Positions 1 through 7,220 of a DNA stretch of 11,126 nt are shown here, one piece after another. The stretch spans positions 1-11,126 of the forward strand of contig DNTK01000411.1 of assembly GCA_003508755.1 (NCBI GenBank), read 5' to 3'. Position 1 is the stretch's first letter. Every line of letters starts with the position of its first letter. Source of the stretch: Bacteroidales bacterium (GTDB lineage Bacteria > Bacteroidota > Bacteroidia > Bacteroidales > UBA10428). The notes beneath the pieces were generated by a model, which saw only the letters and a list, made by a program, of their open reading frames with translations, had not been told where the DNA came from and ran no database searches. The position numbers and the translations under genes were made by a program.

Positions 1-292
1 GGGAAAGAAACTTGCTTTAATAGCAGGTGTGCTGGCTTTCATACTAACACCTCTATTTATCCTGCTCAATGAATACCTGTTGGGCAAGTTTATGCTGTTC
101 AAACATGGAATTTTAACCTTTGTACTTTATATAGGTTTTTTATTTGTCTCAGCATTTTACCTCAGAAAGTATCAAAAAGCCGATAACTCCATAAGAATAC
201 AAACAATAACAGTATTTTTAATCACAACCTTCATCGTGCTCACACTGATCGGTATTTATCTGCGCGGAGAAGGAATGAAGCTAATTTTTTAA
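1..292 (+). CDS. C-terminal end of a cytochrome b-like membrane protein (partial, 5' end outside window)
   Basis: The reading frame is open from base 2 to the TAA at 290-292, so this is the tail (about 96 residues) of a longer protein and the internal GTG at 29 is not the real start. It contains about three hydrophobic stretches, consistent with transmembrane helices, separated by short charged loops. The end reads IGIYLRGEGMKLIF, which resembles the conserved Arg-Gly-x-Gly/Asn ending seen in cytochrome b/b6 C-terminal domains. The Rieske gene starts 11 bases downstream, which is the strongest support for a quinol-oxidising cytochrome b subunit in the cytoplasmic membrane. The heme-ligating histidines lie upstream of the window, so the assignment rests on context and the C-terminal pattern. 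Another polytopic respiratory subunit, such as a NrfD-like protein, remains possible. Confidence 0.6.
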   Translation, partial: GKKLALIAGVLAFILTPLFILLNEYLLGKFMLFKHGILTFVLYIGFLFVSAFYLRKYQKADNSIRIQTITVFLITTFIVLTLIGIYLRGEGMKLIF

Positions 293-303
293 ATCCAAGT
301 GTA

Positions 304-780
304 TTGAGTAACCAGAAAAAAAATACAAGTCGCCGTGGCTTTTTAAAGAAACTATGGATAGCGCTGGGCATCGTTGCCGGATTGGAGATAACATACCTAA
401 TTTTTAGCTTCTTAAATCCAAAGAAAAAGCTCGAAAAACCTGCTGCAAGTATTTTTGAAGCCGGCCCGGTTGAAAATTTTCCAAAAGGAAGCATTTCGTC
501 ATTTCGCAGCAGAAGCTTTTTCTTATCGCGCCAAAAGTCTGGTGAATTCATGGCCTTGTCATTTAAATGCACACACCTGGGATGCGTGCTTGAACTTGAT
601 GAAGAGCGAAATTTATTGGTTTGCCCGTGTCACTCATCGATGTTTAATGCCCGGGGAGATGTTTTGAGAGCTCCGGCAACCAGGGATCTTGACAGGCTTG
701 AAGTAAGCATCGAAAATGGTATAGTAATGGTAAACACATCTAAAATTACAAATCGCAAAAGAGGACTGGCACAGGCATGA
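304..780 (+). CDS. Rieske [2Fe-2S] iron-sulfur protein (bc-type complex subunit)
   Basis: This 158-residue protein is the iron-sulfur subunit expected to take electrons from quinol at a cytochrome b partner. It has an N-terminal twin-arginine-like motif (SRRGFLKK, residues 9-16), then a membrane anchor at about 17-37, then the Rieske fold outside the cytoplasmic membrane. Box 1 is CTHLGC (89-94) and box 2 is CPCHSS (107-112). The expected cluster ligands are C89, H91, C107 and H110, with C94 and C109 forming the stabilising disulfide. Box 2 has Ser where most family members have Gly. A Pro-containing loop (APAT, about 123-126) follows, as in bc-type Rieske proteins. The start is TTG at 304: there is no in-frame ATG or GTG before the fold, and TTG gives a complete Tat-like leader. 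No clear Shine-Dalgarno is seen. The stop overlaps the next gene's start (ATGA at 777-780), indicating translational coupling. Confidence 0.93.
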   Translation: MSNQKKNTSRRGFLKKLWIALGIVAGLEITYLIFSFLNPKKKLEKPAASIFEAGPVENFPKGSISSFRSRSFFLSRQKSGEFMALSFKCTHLGCVLELDEERNLLVCPCHSSMFNARGDVLRAPATRDLDRLEVSIENGIVMVNTSKITNRKRGLAQA

Positions 781-3074
781 ACAACTGGAAAACAAAAGGA
801 CTGATTGCTGCAACCATTATCGTGCTGCTTATTCCTGTGGCAGGAATTCGTTTCCGAATGGCAAAGCTTCAACATAGCGATATATCAACACCTCAATTTG
901 TAGGGGGAATGCAATGTATCGCCTGCCACGAAAATGAATATACGCAATGGGAATACTCACACCATGCCAAAGCCATGGCGCATGCAACAGACAGCACTGT
1001 ACTGGGCGATTTTAACAACGCGGAATATACCTACAACGGCATTACCCATAAATTCTATAAACGCAATAATAAGTTCTTTGTTTTTACCAAAGGAATTGAT
1101 GGTAAAATGGAGGAATATGAGATTAGCCATACTTTCGGTTATACTCCGCTTCAGCAATATTTAATTCCTTTTGAAAGAGGAAAGTATCAGTGCCTGCCCA
1201 TTGCATGGGATACCGAGAAGGGGACATGGTTTGATATGGGTGCCATGGTATATAAAGACCAGGAAATTAAGCCCGACAATTGGCTCTACTGGACCAACCA
1301 GGCACAGAACTGGAACGGCATGTGTGCCGAATGTCATTCCACCAACCTGAAAAAGAATTACATTGCCGAGTTGGATTCTTTCCATACTTCATGGTCCGAG
1401 ATAAATGTGTCCTGTGAAGCATGCCACGGGCCGGGATCGGAGCATATTAAATGGGCCGGCTGGCCTGAAAACCGACAGGAGGAAGCAGAGAATTTCGGAC
1501 TGGTAGTTCAAACCTCAGGCATTAACAACGAACAGTATGTAAACCTTTGTGCACGCTGTCATGCACGCCGCTCTCAGTTGGGTGATTACGACCATACACA
1601 TAGTGAAGTAATGGATTTTATGATCCCGACCCTTTTACATGACGACTATTTTGCCGACGGACAGATACTCGATGAAGATTATGTATGGGGTTCCTTCATC
1701 CAAAGCAAAATGTATCATACCGATATTAAGTGTAACGACTGCCATAATGTGCACAGCGGAGAACGACTATTTGAGGGCAACCGGCTTTGTTTCGAGTGTC
1801 ACCAGCAAGATTATTATGGCACAGCAAAACATCACTTTCATAAAACTGAGAATGATCCGCAAACCGATTATTTTATTGAAGGGCGAAAAACTGAAACGGG
1901 CGAAGGAGCCAACTGTGTTAACTGCCACATGCCCGGAAGGTATTATATGGGCAACGATTTCAGAAACGATCACAGCATTCGTATTCCGAGACCCGACTTA
2001 TCCAATTTAATCGATGTGCCCAATGCTTGCAACCAATGCCACACCGATAAATCTGTTAACTGGGCCATTCGATACACCGAAGATTGGTATGGCAAAAAGA
2101 CACCCCCACATTACGGACCTGTACTTGCTGGCGGACGTGTAGGAAAACCAGAAACCCTCCCAGAACTGATTGCCCTGGTTATGGAAGATTTAAATCCATT
2201 GATTGTAAGAGCTACGGCTTTGGAACTTTTGGCTAATTACAGCGACAGCACGGCTTCGAATACCATCCGAAAAATGCTCGATGCACCTGAAGCCATGCTC
2301 AGGTTTTCAGCAACAAGAATATATTCGAGCAATGATGCCACTGAATATATCAGCGATATTGGTCCATTACTGACTGATCCGGCAAGAGCTGTTCGCTTAG
2401 AGGCGGGTTTAAGATTTTCCTATCTGCCGTCTGAACTGATACCAGAGAACTATAAAAGTAAATTTGAAGCAGCATTGAAAGAGTTTGAGGAACAGAATAC
2501 TTACATGGCTGATTTCCCTGGCGGGAGAGCAAACCTTGGACTTATGCATTCTAACCTGGGCAACTTTAATGAAGCCATTAAGCATTATAAAAGGGCTACC
2601 GAAATTGATAATCAATTTCATCCGGCATTTGTAAACATGGCCCTGGCCTATAATCAAACCGGGCAAAACACCGAATCTGAGAGGATATACAAACATTTAA
2701 TCGAAATTAATGCAGAGCTCCCTGGTATTTATTATTCGTTAGGTTTGTTGCAGGTAGAAATGCAGAAATACGACGAGGCAATTGAAAACCTGCAAATGGC
2801 TTCATTAAAAGATCCGATGAACAGCAGAATAAACTACAACCTGGGATTATTGCACCTGCAGCTTTCAAACAATGGTGAAGCCGAAAAACAACTAAAAAAA
2901 GCCATTGAAAAAGAGTCCGGGAACTTTGATTACCAATATGCACTGGCACACTTTTATGTAACCAGCAGTCAGTTTAATAAGGCGAAGCGACAACTTAGTA
3001 CACTGAAAAAGCAGTTTCCTAATGATGTCAATGTTCAGCAGCTCAATAACTTTTTACTTAATCAAACCAACTAA
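777..3074 (+). CDS. Octaheme c-type cytochrome with HEAT-like and TPR C-terminal region
   Basis: This 765-residue protein has an N-terminal hydrophobic helix (about 7-24) that is a signal peptide or anchor, so it acts outside the cytoplasmic membrane. Eight CxxCH heme-binding motifs are visible at residues 47-51, 183-187, 213-217, 258-262, 319-323, 338-342, 380-384 and 418-422. The first (CIACHENEYTQW) resembles cytochrome c554-type domains. The stretch CHMPGRYYMGNDFRNDH followed by IRIPRPDLS and a last CNQCH is a pattern I recognise from TPR-containing multiheme cytochromes. Residues about 465-550 look like HEAT-type helical repeats. Residues about 580-750 hold TPR-like repeats with G-x-x-x-Y/F-x-E-A-I motifs. 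No CxxCK motif, typical of some nitrite reductases, is present, so an enzymatic role in nitrogen or sulfur chemistry is not shown. Its ATG overlaps the Rieske stop, which suggests that it accepts electrons from the b/Rieske complex in place of cytochrome c1. That role is inferred from context. Confidence 0.92.
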   Translation: MNNWKTKGLIAATIIVLLIPVAGIRFRMAKLQHSDISTPQFVGGMQCIACHENEYTQWEYSHHAKAMAHATDSTVLGDFNNAEYTYNGITHKFYKRNNKFFVFTKGIDGKMEEYEISHTFGYTPLQQYLIPFERGKYQCLPIAWDTEKGTWFDMGAMVYKDQEIKPDNWLYWTNQAQNWNGMCAECHSTNLKKNYIAELDSFHTSWSEINVSCEACHGPGSEHIKWAGWPENRQEEAENFGLVVQTSGINNEQYVNLCARCHARRSQLGDYDHTHSEVMDFMIPTLLHDDYFADGQILDEDYVWGSFIQSKMYHTDIKCNDCHNVHSGERLFEGNRLCFECHQQDYYGTAKHHFHKTENDPQTDYFIEGRKTETGEGANCVNCHMPGRYYMGNDFRNDHSIRIPRPDLSNLIDVPNACNQCHTDKSVNWAIRYTEDWYGKKTPPHYGPVLAGGRVGKPETLPELIALVMEDLNPLIVRATALELLANYSDSTASNTIRKMLDAPEAMLRFSATRIYSSNDATEYISDIGPLLTDPARAVRLEAGLRFSYLPSELIPENYKSKFEAALKEFEEQNTYMADFPGGRANLGLMHSNLGNFNEAIKHYKRATEIDNQFHPAFVNMALAYNQTGQNTESERIYKHLIEINAELPGIYYSLGLLQVEMQKYDEAIENLQMASLKDPMNSRINYNLGLLHLQLSNNGEAEKQLKKAIEKESGNFDYQYALAHFYVTSSQFNKAKRQLSTLKKQFPNDVNVQQLNNFLLNQTN

Positions 3075-3116
3075 TTAGAGTACATTTAATGTTTAAACAC
3101 ACACAATTAAACAAAA

Positions 3117-3851
3117 ATGAAAACCCGATATTGCTTTTTATTCTTTCTTATAATTTGCTTTTCTAGTGCATCGAATGCACAATCAGATTCAAAGCAAAAA
3201 CTCTACCAGGCCTTCCTGCAGGCTGATCTTACAGCATGGGAAAAAGAGATGACCTTGTTGCAAAAAAACACGAACGTAAACGACCTTGAAGAAGGTATTG
3301 TTCTTATTAACTGCTATTACGGTTATATTGGTTGGTTAATCAATGAGGAAGAATTTGATAAGGCTTCGTCAGCACTTGATGATTCTGAGGATTTGCTGAA
3401 CGACTTGTTAAAAAAGAATCCAAGAAACGCCACCTTAAATGCTTTTAAAGGTGCATGGTATGGTTTCGCTATTAATATTTCGGGTTACAAAGCCGCCTTT
3501 CTGGGGCCCCGGAGTATGAAATACATCAACCGCTCACTTGATATGGATCCGCTAAATATACAGGGTAACATTGAAAAAGGAAATGCCCTTTACTTTATGC
3601 CGGAAGCTTTTGGAGGAAGCAAATCTAAAGCACTTGAATTATTCAATAAAGCGGTAAGTCTAATGGAAAAACAAGAGCTTACCGATGATAATTGGCTTTA
3701 CCTGCAAATGTTGGCCCGAATTGGATTAATGCTCCAGGAAACAGGTCAGCATCAAGCAGCTGCTAAGCAGTATGAAACAATTCTCGAAAACTATCCGAAC
3801 TATAAATGGGTTCGTGATGATCTATATCCTGCAGTAAAAAAAGAAAATTGA
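3117..3851 (+). CDS. Secreted TPR-like protein of unknown function
   Basis: This 244-residue protein begins with a clear Sec signal peptide (MKTRYCFLFFLIICFSSASNA, likely cut after Ala21), so it is probably periplasmic. The rest is almost all helical. TPR-like units are visible at about 77-100 (EEEFDKASSALDD), 131-160 and 165-182 (EAFGGSKSKALELFNKA), with another near 205-228 (QETGQHQAAAKQYETIL). The P-E-A-F-G-G-x-K-x-K-A-L pattern is also found in small TPR proteins such as the TatT component of TRAP-T systems, but no transporter genes lie nearby. It starts 42 bases after the octaheme cytochrome gene on the same strand. It may therefore belong to the operon and serve as a scaffold or assembly factor. 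The ATG is preceded by an A-rich tract (AAACAAAA), usual for Bacteroidota. No catalytic motif is seen. Confidence 0.85.
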   Translation: MKTRYCFLFFLIICFSSASNAQSDSKQKLYQAFLQADLTAWEKEMTLLQKNTNVNDLEEGIVLINCYYGYIGWLINEEEFDKASSALDDSEDLLNDLLKKNPRNATLNAFKGAWYGFAINISGYKAAFLGPRSMKYINRSLDMDPLNIQGNIEKGNALYFMPEAFGGSKSKALELFNKAVSLMEKQELTDDNWLYLQMLARIGLMLQETGQHQAAAKQYETILENYPNYKWVRDDLYPAVKKEN

Positions 3852-3879
3852 TCTACCCTTTCGGGTTATTTCTTAGATC
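3850..3879. terminator. Possible hairpin terminator between convergent genes
   Basis: The 48-base gap between the plus-strand TPR gene and the minus-strand symporter gene holds outer arms GATCTA (3850-3855) and TAGATC (3874-3879). Inside them is a short hairpin, ACCC-TTTC-GGGT. On the minus strand the inner loop reads GAAA, a stable tetraloop, and T-rich sequence follows. The stem is short and uneven, so this is a weak call. Confidence 0.35.
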
Positions 3880-3899
3880 TTGAAGCTGCATGCGTTCTG

Positions 3900-5723
3900 C
3901 TAACTGATATTTTTCCACCCCGATTTATTTAGGTTGAAGATAATGCCTGCACCACTTCCAAGGGCAATAAAAAGATAGAGTATTGCTTTTGTATATTCAG
4001 CAAAAATAAATTGTCCGATAGCAAACAATGAGAACATGACCAATAGACAGCCAAATATCCAATTTAAAAACAAACGGGCATAACCAGTATCACCTTTTAC
4101 ATGTGGTAAGTTAGAAGCAATCTTTCTCCATCCTCTTCCACCGGGGTGCACCTTCGTATAAAAGGATTCGAGTACGTTTTGATCGGAGGGTTTTGTAAGA
4201 AAAGTTACGAGTAGCCAAACTGCTGTAGACCATGCTACGATTAAAATCAGGCTAAGCTCAAAATCGTTGCCGGTAATATCCAGCTTTAAAACATAATGTA
4301 AGAACGGATATATAACATAAGGGGCAAGCATGGCACTTATTTCGCTCCAGGCATTTATGCGGTACCAAAACCAACGGAAAATAAGCACAAGACCAATTCC
4401 TCCACTAAGTACCAAAACAATCTTCCAGGCCTGGCTAATTAATTCAAGCTTAGCCGTAATAAGAAAGGCAATCAGTAACAATACAAAGGTGGTAATTCTG
4501 GAGACCTTCACATAATATTTTTCACTTTCTCCCTTTTTTATAAATGGCCGGAACAAATCGTTGATGATGTAGGATGTTCCCCAAACGGTCTGAGAAGCAA
4601 TTGTTGACATATAAGCTGCCAGGAATGCAGCAAGCAGAAGGCCTACAAGTCCCTTTGGCAATAGATCTCGAATAACCATAACATAGGTAGCTCCTTTATC
4701 GGCCATAGGCACTTCGGGGTATAACACCAAGGCAGATAAAGCAACAATAATCCATGGCCAGGGTCTGAGCGCAAAATGAGCTACCTGAAACCACAGGGTT
4801 GCCAGAAGGGAATGCTTTTCGTCCTTCGCCGACATCATACGTTGAGCTACATAACCACCCCCACCGGGTTCTGATCCAGGGTACCAGCTTGCCCACCATT
4901 GTACACCCAGATAAGCAATAAAAGCAAGTACCGTCATTCTCATAAGTCCAACGGCATTTCCAGCTCCTTGTGAAGCATTTCCCACCTCAGGAGTAAACTT
5001 AAATACCCACTCGGGAAGGTTTTCTCTTAAACCCTGGATACCACCCACATCGGGATGGCGCACAGCGTAAACTGCCAGGGCTACACTGCCCCCCATTGCC
5101 ATAATAAACTGAAAGGTATCGGTAAAAGATACACCCCACAGCCCCGAAATAGAAGAGTATATGGCAACAAAAATCATTAGGCAGGCAACAGCCATGAGAT
5201 GAGCGCTAAAAGTAAAGCCTGCGAATTGCAATTGCTCTTTTCCGAAAAATACGAAGTCGGGAAAAACAACCTGCAGTATTTTTACCATAGCCAGGTTAAC
5301 CCAGGCAATAACAATGGCATTCATAAAAATACCCACATAAATTGCTCTTAATCCTCTTAAGAAATTAGCTGGCTTACCCGAATAGCGAATGGCGACAAAT
5401 TCAGCATCAGTCATAATATTTGAACGTCTCCAGAGGCGAGCAAAGAAAAATACGGTGAGCATACCGCCCAGTAAGAAATTCCACCACAACCAGTTTCCTG
5501 CAATTCCTTTTTGAGCTACGAGTTCGGTTACAGCGAGTGGTGTGTCGGCTGCAAAAGTGGTGGCCACCATGCTTGTACCAGCAATGTACCATGGCAGTTT
5601 GCGACCACTTAAAAAAAAGTCGCCGGTACTTTTTCCTGCGCGTCTTGCAAGAAAAATTCCAATGCTAAAACTCACCACAAAATAGGCTGCAATTATAAGC
5701 CAGTCGAGAAGAGATAAAATCAT
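3900..5723 (-). CDS. Sodium:solute symporter (SSS family)
   Basis: This 607-residue inner-membrane protein has many hydrophobic helices across its whole length, as in the SSS family (TC 2.A.21), which moves small organic solutes with Na+. The N-terminal segment FFLSGRKLPWYIAGTSMVATTFAADTP (about 36-62) is the family's typical first region, and the later YMSTIASQTVWGTSYIINDL (about 370-390) matches the helix that carries conserved Ser/Thr residues of the sodium site. The length is near or slightly above the usual 500-600 residues, with extra C-terminal helices. The substrate cannot be told from the sequence: relatives carry sugars, amino acids or other solutes. It lies downstream of the YbaK-like gene on the same strand, but a terminator stands between them, so it is probably transcribed separately. 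The ATG at 5721-5723 is preceded by AT-rich sequence with no Shine-Dalgarno. Confidence 0.92.
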   Translation of the reverse strand: MILSLLDWLIIAAYFVVSFSIGIFLARRAGKSTGDFFLSGRKLPWYIAGTSMVATTFAADTPLAVTELVAQKGIAGNWLWWNFLLGGMLTVFFFARLWRRSNIMTDAEFVAIRYSGKPANFLRGLRAIYVGIFMNAIVIAWVNLAMVKILQVVFPDFVFFGKEQLQFAGFTFSAHLMAVACLMIFVAIYSSISGLWGVSFTDTFQFIMAMGGSVALAVYAVRHPDVGGIQGLRENLPEWVFKFTPEVGNASQGAGNAVGLMRMTVLAFIAYLGVQWWASWYPGSEPGGGGYVAQRMMSAKDEKHSLLATLWFQVAHFALRPWPWIIVALSALVLYPEVPMADKGATYVMVIRDLLPKGLVGLLLAAFLAAYMSTIASQTVWGTSYIINDLFRPFIKKGESEKYYVKVSRITTFVLLLIAFLITAKLELISQAWKIVLVLSGGIGLVLIFRWFWYRINAWSEISAMLAPYVIYPFLHYVLKLDITGNDFELSLILIVAWSTAVWLLVTFLTKPSDQNVLESFYTKVHPGGRGWRKIASNLPHVKGDTGYARLFLNWIFGCLLVMFSLFAIGQFIFAEYTKAILYLFIALGSGAGIIFNLNKSGWKNIS

Positions 5724-5759
5724 GTTAATGCAAAATAAAAAGACTGACTAAAACTAAGG

Positions 5760-5822
5760 AAAAAAAAATTACCGCAAAGATGTTACAGCATAAAGTTATA
5801 CCTACTGGCAGCATCTTTGCGG
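5760..5822 (-). terminator. Rho-independent terminator of the YbaK-like gene
   Basis: CCGCAAAGATG at 5772-5782 is perfectly complementary to CATCTTTGCGG at 5812-5822, giving an 11-bp stem with a 29-base loop that may pair further inside. Read on the minus strand, the stem is followed by TAA and then nine T (5760-5768). It begins 7 bases after the stop of the minus-strand YbaK-like gene, the expected place for its terminator. Confidence 0.75.
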
Positions 5823-5829
5823 CTATGGA

Positions 5830-6291
5830 TTAAACTGCATAGCTAATAACTTTTGGTTTTACCAGCTTTTCGAAATCTTTATAAGCCATTCGAATAAGTT
5901 CGGTATGTGAACCAGCATTAAACACAATATCGTCGTTTGTGGTCAGTTTCTCTGCAACAAAAACTTCCATGTTCCAAAGATTGCCGAATGGTGGCATGGC
6001 CCCTACTTCACATTCGGGGAACCTAAACTGGAATTCCTGCTCATGTGCTAAAGCGATATCCTCTGTACCGACTATTTGAGCGAGGCTCTTAAAGTTTACT
6101 TTGTATGAAGCTGGTAAAACAGCCATTACCAGTTTACCATTCAAACGAATAATTACTGTTTTTGCTAATTCATGTCCACTAATATGAACCGAAGCAGCGA
6201 TTTCCTGCGCTGTAAAGGCCATAGAGTGCGAAATGAGGTAATACTTAATTCCGTGGCTATCAAGATAATCTCTTATTCTTTTAGCAGGCAT
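5830..6291 (-). CDS. YbaK/ProX-type aminoacyl-tRNA deacylase-like protein
   Basis: This 153-residue protein matches the YbaK/EbsC domain (aminoacyl-tRNA deacylase/prolyl-tRNA editing superfamily), whose members hydrolyse mischarged tRNAs in the cytoplasm. The usual single-domain length is about 150-160 residues. The conserved lysine in ELAKTVIIR (K44) corresponds to the catalytic Lys of YbaK. The GAMPPFG motif (97-103) is the family's conserved Gly/Pro loop. FNAGSHTELIRMAYKDFEKLVKP (about 124-146) is the typical C-terminal signature. Which mischarged tRNA it clears cannot be inferred, and some family members bind other ligands. The start at ATG 6289-6291 is fixed by an unusually good Shine-Dalgarno just upstream. 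It stands alone, with a terminator downstream and a long intergenic region upstream. Confidence 0.88.
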   Translation of the reverse strand: MPAKRIRDYLDSHGIKYYLISHSMAFTAQEIAASVHISGHELAKTVIIRLNGKLVMAVLPASYKVNFKSLAQIVGTEDIALAHEQEFQFRFPECEVGAMPPFGNLWNMEVFVAEKLTTNDDIVFNAGSHTELIRMAYKDFEKLVKPKVISYAV

Positions 6292-6587
6292 AATTCCCTC
6301 CTTTTTAAAAGCATTAAGTGCTGAGAAATTGAGATTTACATGCGATAGTGCAAAAGTGTGTAGAAAAAGAACTTATTAACAAAATACCAAAAAATGGTAT
6401 GAACAGAAAGTTTATACAAGAAATACGTCTGTTTGTGATAGATACAGAACAATAAATTTATTAAATATTCGCCCTAATTTCAAGCTTGAATTGATATTTA
6501 ACGCATGAAAAAAATAATGATAAAATACTAAGCCTGAAAATTTTGTAGTTTTAGGCATGAATTTTCAATTGCCAAGAAAAAATTATT
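6292..6587. other. AT-rich divergent intergenic region
   Basis: These roughly 300 bases separate the minus-strand YbaK-like gene from the plus-strand small conserved gene and should hold both promoters. I see no ORF. A small hairpin TACCA-AAAAA-TGGTA lies near 6384-6398. A second imperfect one pairs GCCTGAAA (6532-6539) with TTTTAGGC (6549-6556), about 31 bases before the 6588 start. No good match to the Bacteroidota promoter pattern TTG...TAnnTTTG was found, only a near match, AAATTTTG, at 6538-6545. Confidence 0.4.
6296..6303 (-). promoter_or_regulatory. Strong Shine-Dalgarno site for the YbaK-like gene
   Basis: On the minus strand the sequence reads AAGGAGGG, then AATT, then the ATG. It is close to a perfect anti-16S match. 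This is notable because most starts in this window lack a Shine-Dalgarno, as is common in Bacteroidota. It decides the start codon. Confidence 0.75.
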
Positions 6588-6929
6588 ATGAAAATCGATA
6601 TTGATAATACTTATTTTCGGGTTTTAAGCAACACTAAAGATGGCGAAGTTCCGGCTGATACTGTTTTTCATTATCATCAAAATGATAATCTAATCTGGGG
6701 CGAATATTCCGGTGGAGGTATTGTGAAAGGTCAAATTCTGGGTAAGGTAATAAATAACGAATACCTTGAATTCAACTATCAGCATATTAATACTTCCTTT
6801 GAGTTTATGACCGGTACCTGTAAATCCTACCCAATGGAACCCATGGATGGGAAGCGTATCTTTAAAGAGCACTGGAAATGGACATGCCGTGACTATAGCG
6901 AAGGTGAATCAGAGATTATCGAAGTATAG
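6588..6929 (+). CDS. Small conserved protein of unknown function (relatives often mislabelled N-acetylglutamate synthase)
   Basis: This 113-residue soluble protein has no signal peptide or membrane segment. It is rich in alternating polar/hydrophobic strands, suggesting a small beta-sheet fold. Characteristic segments are FRVLSNTKDGEV (about 10-21), FHYHQNDNLIWGEYSGGGIVKGQ (27-49), FMTGTC (73-78) and HWKWTCRDYSEGES (95-108). I recognise this layout from small proteins common in Bacteroidota and Firmicutes that databases often name N-acetylglutamate synthase. It has no acetyltransferase (GNAT) acetyl-CoA-binding motif and is too short for that enzyme, so the name should not be copied. Its function is unknown. 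It appears to be a single-gene unit: the ATG follows an A-rich tract (GCCAAGAAAAAATTATT) and no gene follows closely on this strand. Confidence 0.8.
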   Translation: MKIDIDNTYFRVLSNTKDGEVPADTVFHYHQNDNLIWGEYSGGGIVKGQILGKVINNEYLEFNYQHINTSFEFMTGTCKSYPMEPMDGKRIFKEHWKWTCRDYSEGESEIIEV

Positions 6930-6959
6930 CTCTTTTACAAATACAATCAAAAGAACCAG

Positions 6960-7019
6960 TATTTCCTTGGTATTATATGCGAAAACCTACCTGACTGTTT
7001 AAATTACTGCAAGGAAATA
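6960..7019. repeat. 10-bp inverted repeat in the intergenic region
   Basis: TATTTCCTTG (6960-6969) is perfectly complementary to CAAGGAAATA (7010-7019), with 40 bases between the arms. It lies about 30 bases after the small conserved gene. No T-tract follows, so it is a poor intrinsic terminator. It could be an operator or an RNA structure. The rest of 6930-7220 shows no convincing gene. Confidence 0.4.
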
Positions 7020-7220
7020 ATTCTGTTAATCAAACTTTATTTTGGTTGTTTTCCCTCTGAGGGATATTATTCTTATGGCTAGCCTGCTCAACCAGGTTTA
7101 TTGCTATATTTTTAAGTTTTTTTATAAACAGGAACTTATTTCTCAATCGCAACATTGCAGTTGCTCGGTTTCTTTAATAGCCACTTTATACTTGCAGATT
7201 AAATACCAAAACCCAATCGA

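Noticed and set aside
777..3074. Octaheme protein as a hydroxylamine oxidoreductase or nitrite reductase
   Set aside because: Eight hemes alone do not define the enzyme. There is no CxxCK motif, and the visible motifs fit the TPR-multiheme family of unknown reaction.
4330..4515. Short plus-strand ORF inside the symporter gene
   Set aside because: It is antisense to a well-supported membrane protein gene, with no start context or protein features of its own.
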